Shown in pieces: positions 5,536 through 6,350 of a DNA stretch of 6,350 bases (the stretch's first letter is position 1; every line of letters begins with the position of its first letter). Origin of the DNA: Bacillota bacterium (GTDB taxonomy: Bacteria > Bacillota > Clostridia > Oscillospirales > Ruminococcaceae); the NCBI GenBank assembly GCA_023395695.1, contig JAEWYJ010000018.1:1-6350 (forward strand), in the 5' to 3' direction. A program made the translations under genes and the position numbers. Under the pieces are notes generated by a model that was not told where the DNA came from, did no database searches, and saw only the letters and a list, made by a program, of their open reading frames with translations.

Positions 5536-6350
5536 CTATTCAGTCCGATAAAGCTTAATCTTTCCGTTGGAGTTTAAAAACCGGATCAGCAGCGCCGCGA
5601 CGGGGGCGGCCAGCATGCCGGGCAGTCCCAGCGTGCACAACCCGAAGAACATGGCCGTCAGCGTAATGACAGGGTGCAGTCCAAGCGTTTCACCCACCAC
5701 ATGCGGCTCAATGATATTGCGCATCACGGTGATGACGCCGTACAGCACCAGCAGGCCCGCGCCCAGCGGGCCGCGCCCGTTTGCCAGCTCAAAGATGCCC
5801 CAGGGAATCAAAATGGCGCCTGAGCCTAAGAGCGGCAGAATATCCAGTACGGCAATAACAGCGGCAATTTTCCAGAACCGCTCAATTCTCAGTGCCCATA
5901 GTCCAACCGAAAGCTCACAGAAGGTGATGAACATGATGATCGCATACGCGCGTGCCAGACGCAGCAGGCAGGAGACCAGAAAATTTTTGACATCCAGCAT
6001 CATGGGACGGAACCGGTGGGGCAGCTGCTGCAATAAAAACAGCGTGACGCGGTCGTAGACCATGGCAATGGCAAATGAAGAGATAATCATAAAAACAAAG
6101 CCGACGAGAAACAGTGGCAGACCCTTTAAAAAGTTGGTGAGCAGCGTAATCAGCGAACCGGAGATGCCGGCTACCAGATCCTCGCTGGTGCGCGAAATCA
6201 GCGCAAACAGCTCCTCGACCGATATGACCGAGGCGGGCGCCAGCTGCTGAATACGCCAAAGCAGCCTGTCGCCGGCCTGCTGTGCCTGCGGCAGCAGAAT
6301 GTCGGCATAGTATAATGGGAAATCGGTGGCCAAATCAGCCAGCTTTCCAA
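5536..6350 (-). CDS. ytvI: AI-2E family membrane protein, YtvI-like (5' end outside the window)
   Basis: Polytopic inner-membrane protein of the AI-2E/PerM (UPF0118) family; the closest recognisable subgroup is sporulation integral membrane protein YtvI, whose transport substrate is not established. The visible 270 residues cover the periplasmic/amphipathic middle and the C-terminal membrane half. Hydrophobic segments include LPLFLVGFVFMIISSFAIAM, YAIIMFITFCELSVGLWAL, IAAVIAVLDILPLLGSGAIL, LGAGLLVLYGVITV and TLTAMFFGLCTLGLPGMLAA. Family motifs DILPLLGSGAILIPWGI and NIIEPHVVGETLGLHPVIT are clear. The frame is open to the edge (GKLADLATDF), and full-length members run about 350-380 residues, so roughly 80-110 N-terminal residues are missing. 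The TTG at 6333 is an internal Leu, not the true start. The gene stops at a TAG (5538-5536) and faces the trmK-to-DUF2344 operon. AI-2E membership is firm; YtvI orthology is less so. Confidence 0.87.
   Translation of the reverse strand, partial: GKLADLATDFPLYYADILLPQAQQAGDRLLWRIQQLAPASVISVEELFALISRTSEDLVAGISGSLITLLTNFLKGLPLFLVGFVFMIISSFAIAMVYDRVTLFLLQQLPHRFRPMMLDVKNFLVSCLLRLARAYAIIMFITFCELSVGLWALRIERFWKIAAVIAVLDILPLLGSGAILIPWGIFELANGRGPLGAGLLVLYGVITVMRNIIEPHVVGETLGLHPVITLTAMFFGLCTLGLPGMLAAPVAALLIRFLNSNGKIKLYRTE

Noticed and set aside
5567..6058. 163-codon plus-strand open frame
   Set aside because: It is antisense to the AI-2E/YtvI gene, is Ser/Pro/Arg-rich and has no family-like motif.

Overview
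The window looks like chromosomal DNA from a GC-rich, anaerobic, endospore-forming-lineage Firmicute, most likely a Clostridia member of the Ruminococcaceae/Oscillospiraceae type. The reasons are the gene families (TrmK, the RqcH/FbpA-type NFACT protein, the TIGR03960/TIGR03936 radical-SAM pair and a YtvI-like AI-2E membrane protein), consensus Shine-Dalgarno sites, and use of TTG and GTG starts. The assignment is by protein resemblance recalled from memory; no search was run.

Layout. Positions 1-257 have no convincing gene: two GC-rich hairpins near the left edge, then a stretch resembling part of the other intergenic region. Next come four plus-strand genes: trmK (258-956, TTG start), rqcH (961-2724, GTG start, 4-nt gap), a 105-nt gap with one weak hairpin, a 613-residue radical-SAM protein with a B12-binding-like domain (2830-4671), and its partner DUF2344/TIGR03936 protein (4662-5318, overlapping by 10 nt). 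A perfect 14-bp hairpin (5323-5363) follows, probably a terminator serving both strands. Positions 5364-5535 are non-coding. A convergent minus-strand gene, an AI-2E/YtvI-type membrane protein (5536-6350), runs off the right edge without its start.

How the genes fit together. The first two act on or through tRNA: TrmK methylates A22 of tRNA, and RqcH recruits Ala-tRNA to stalled 50S subunits to add Ala tails. The radical-SAM/DUF2344 pair has no established function known to me, but in many genomes, as I recall it, sits near ribosome-related genes (RNase G, L21, L27), so a translation-linked role is a reasonable inference. The YtvI-like gene is transcribed separately.

I see no phage, insertion sequence, CRISPR array, tRNA or rRNA gene. 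The best lead for unknown biology is the radical-SAM/DUF2344 pair, with its second cysteine cluster at the C-terminus. Second is a possible diverged intergenic repeat at both ends of the gene block.
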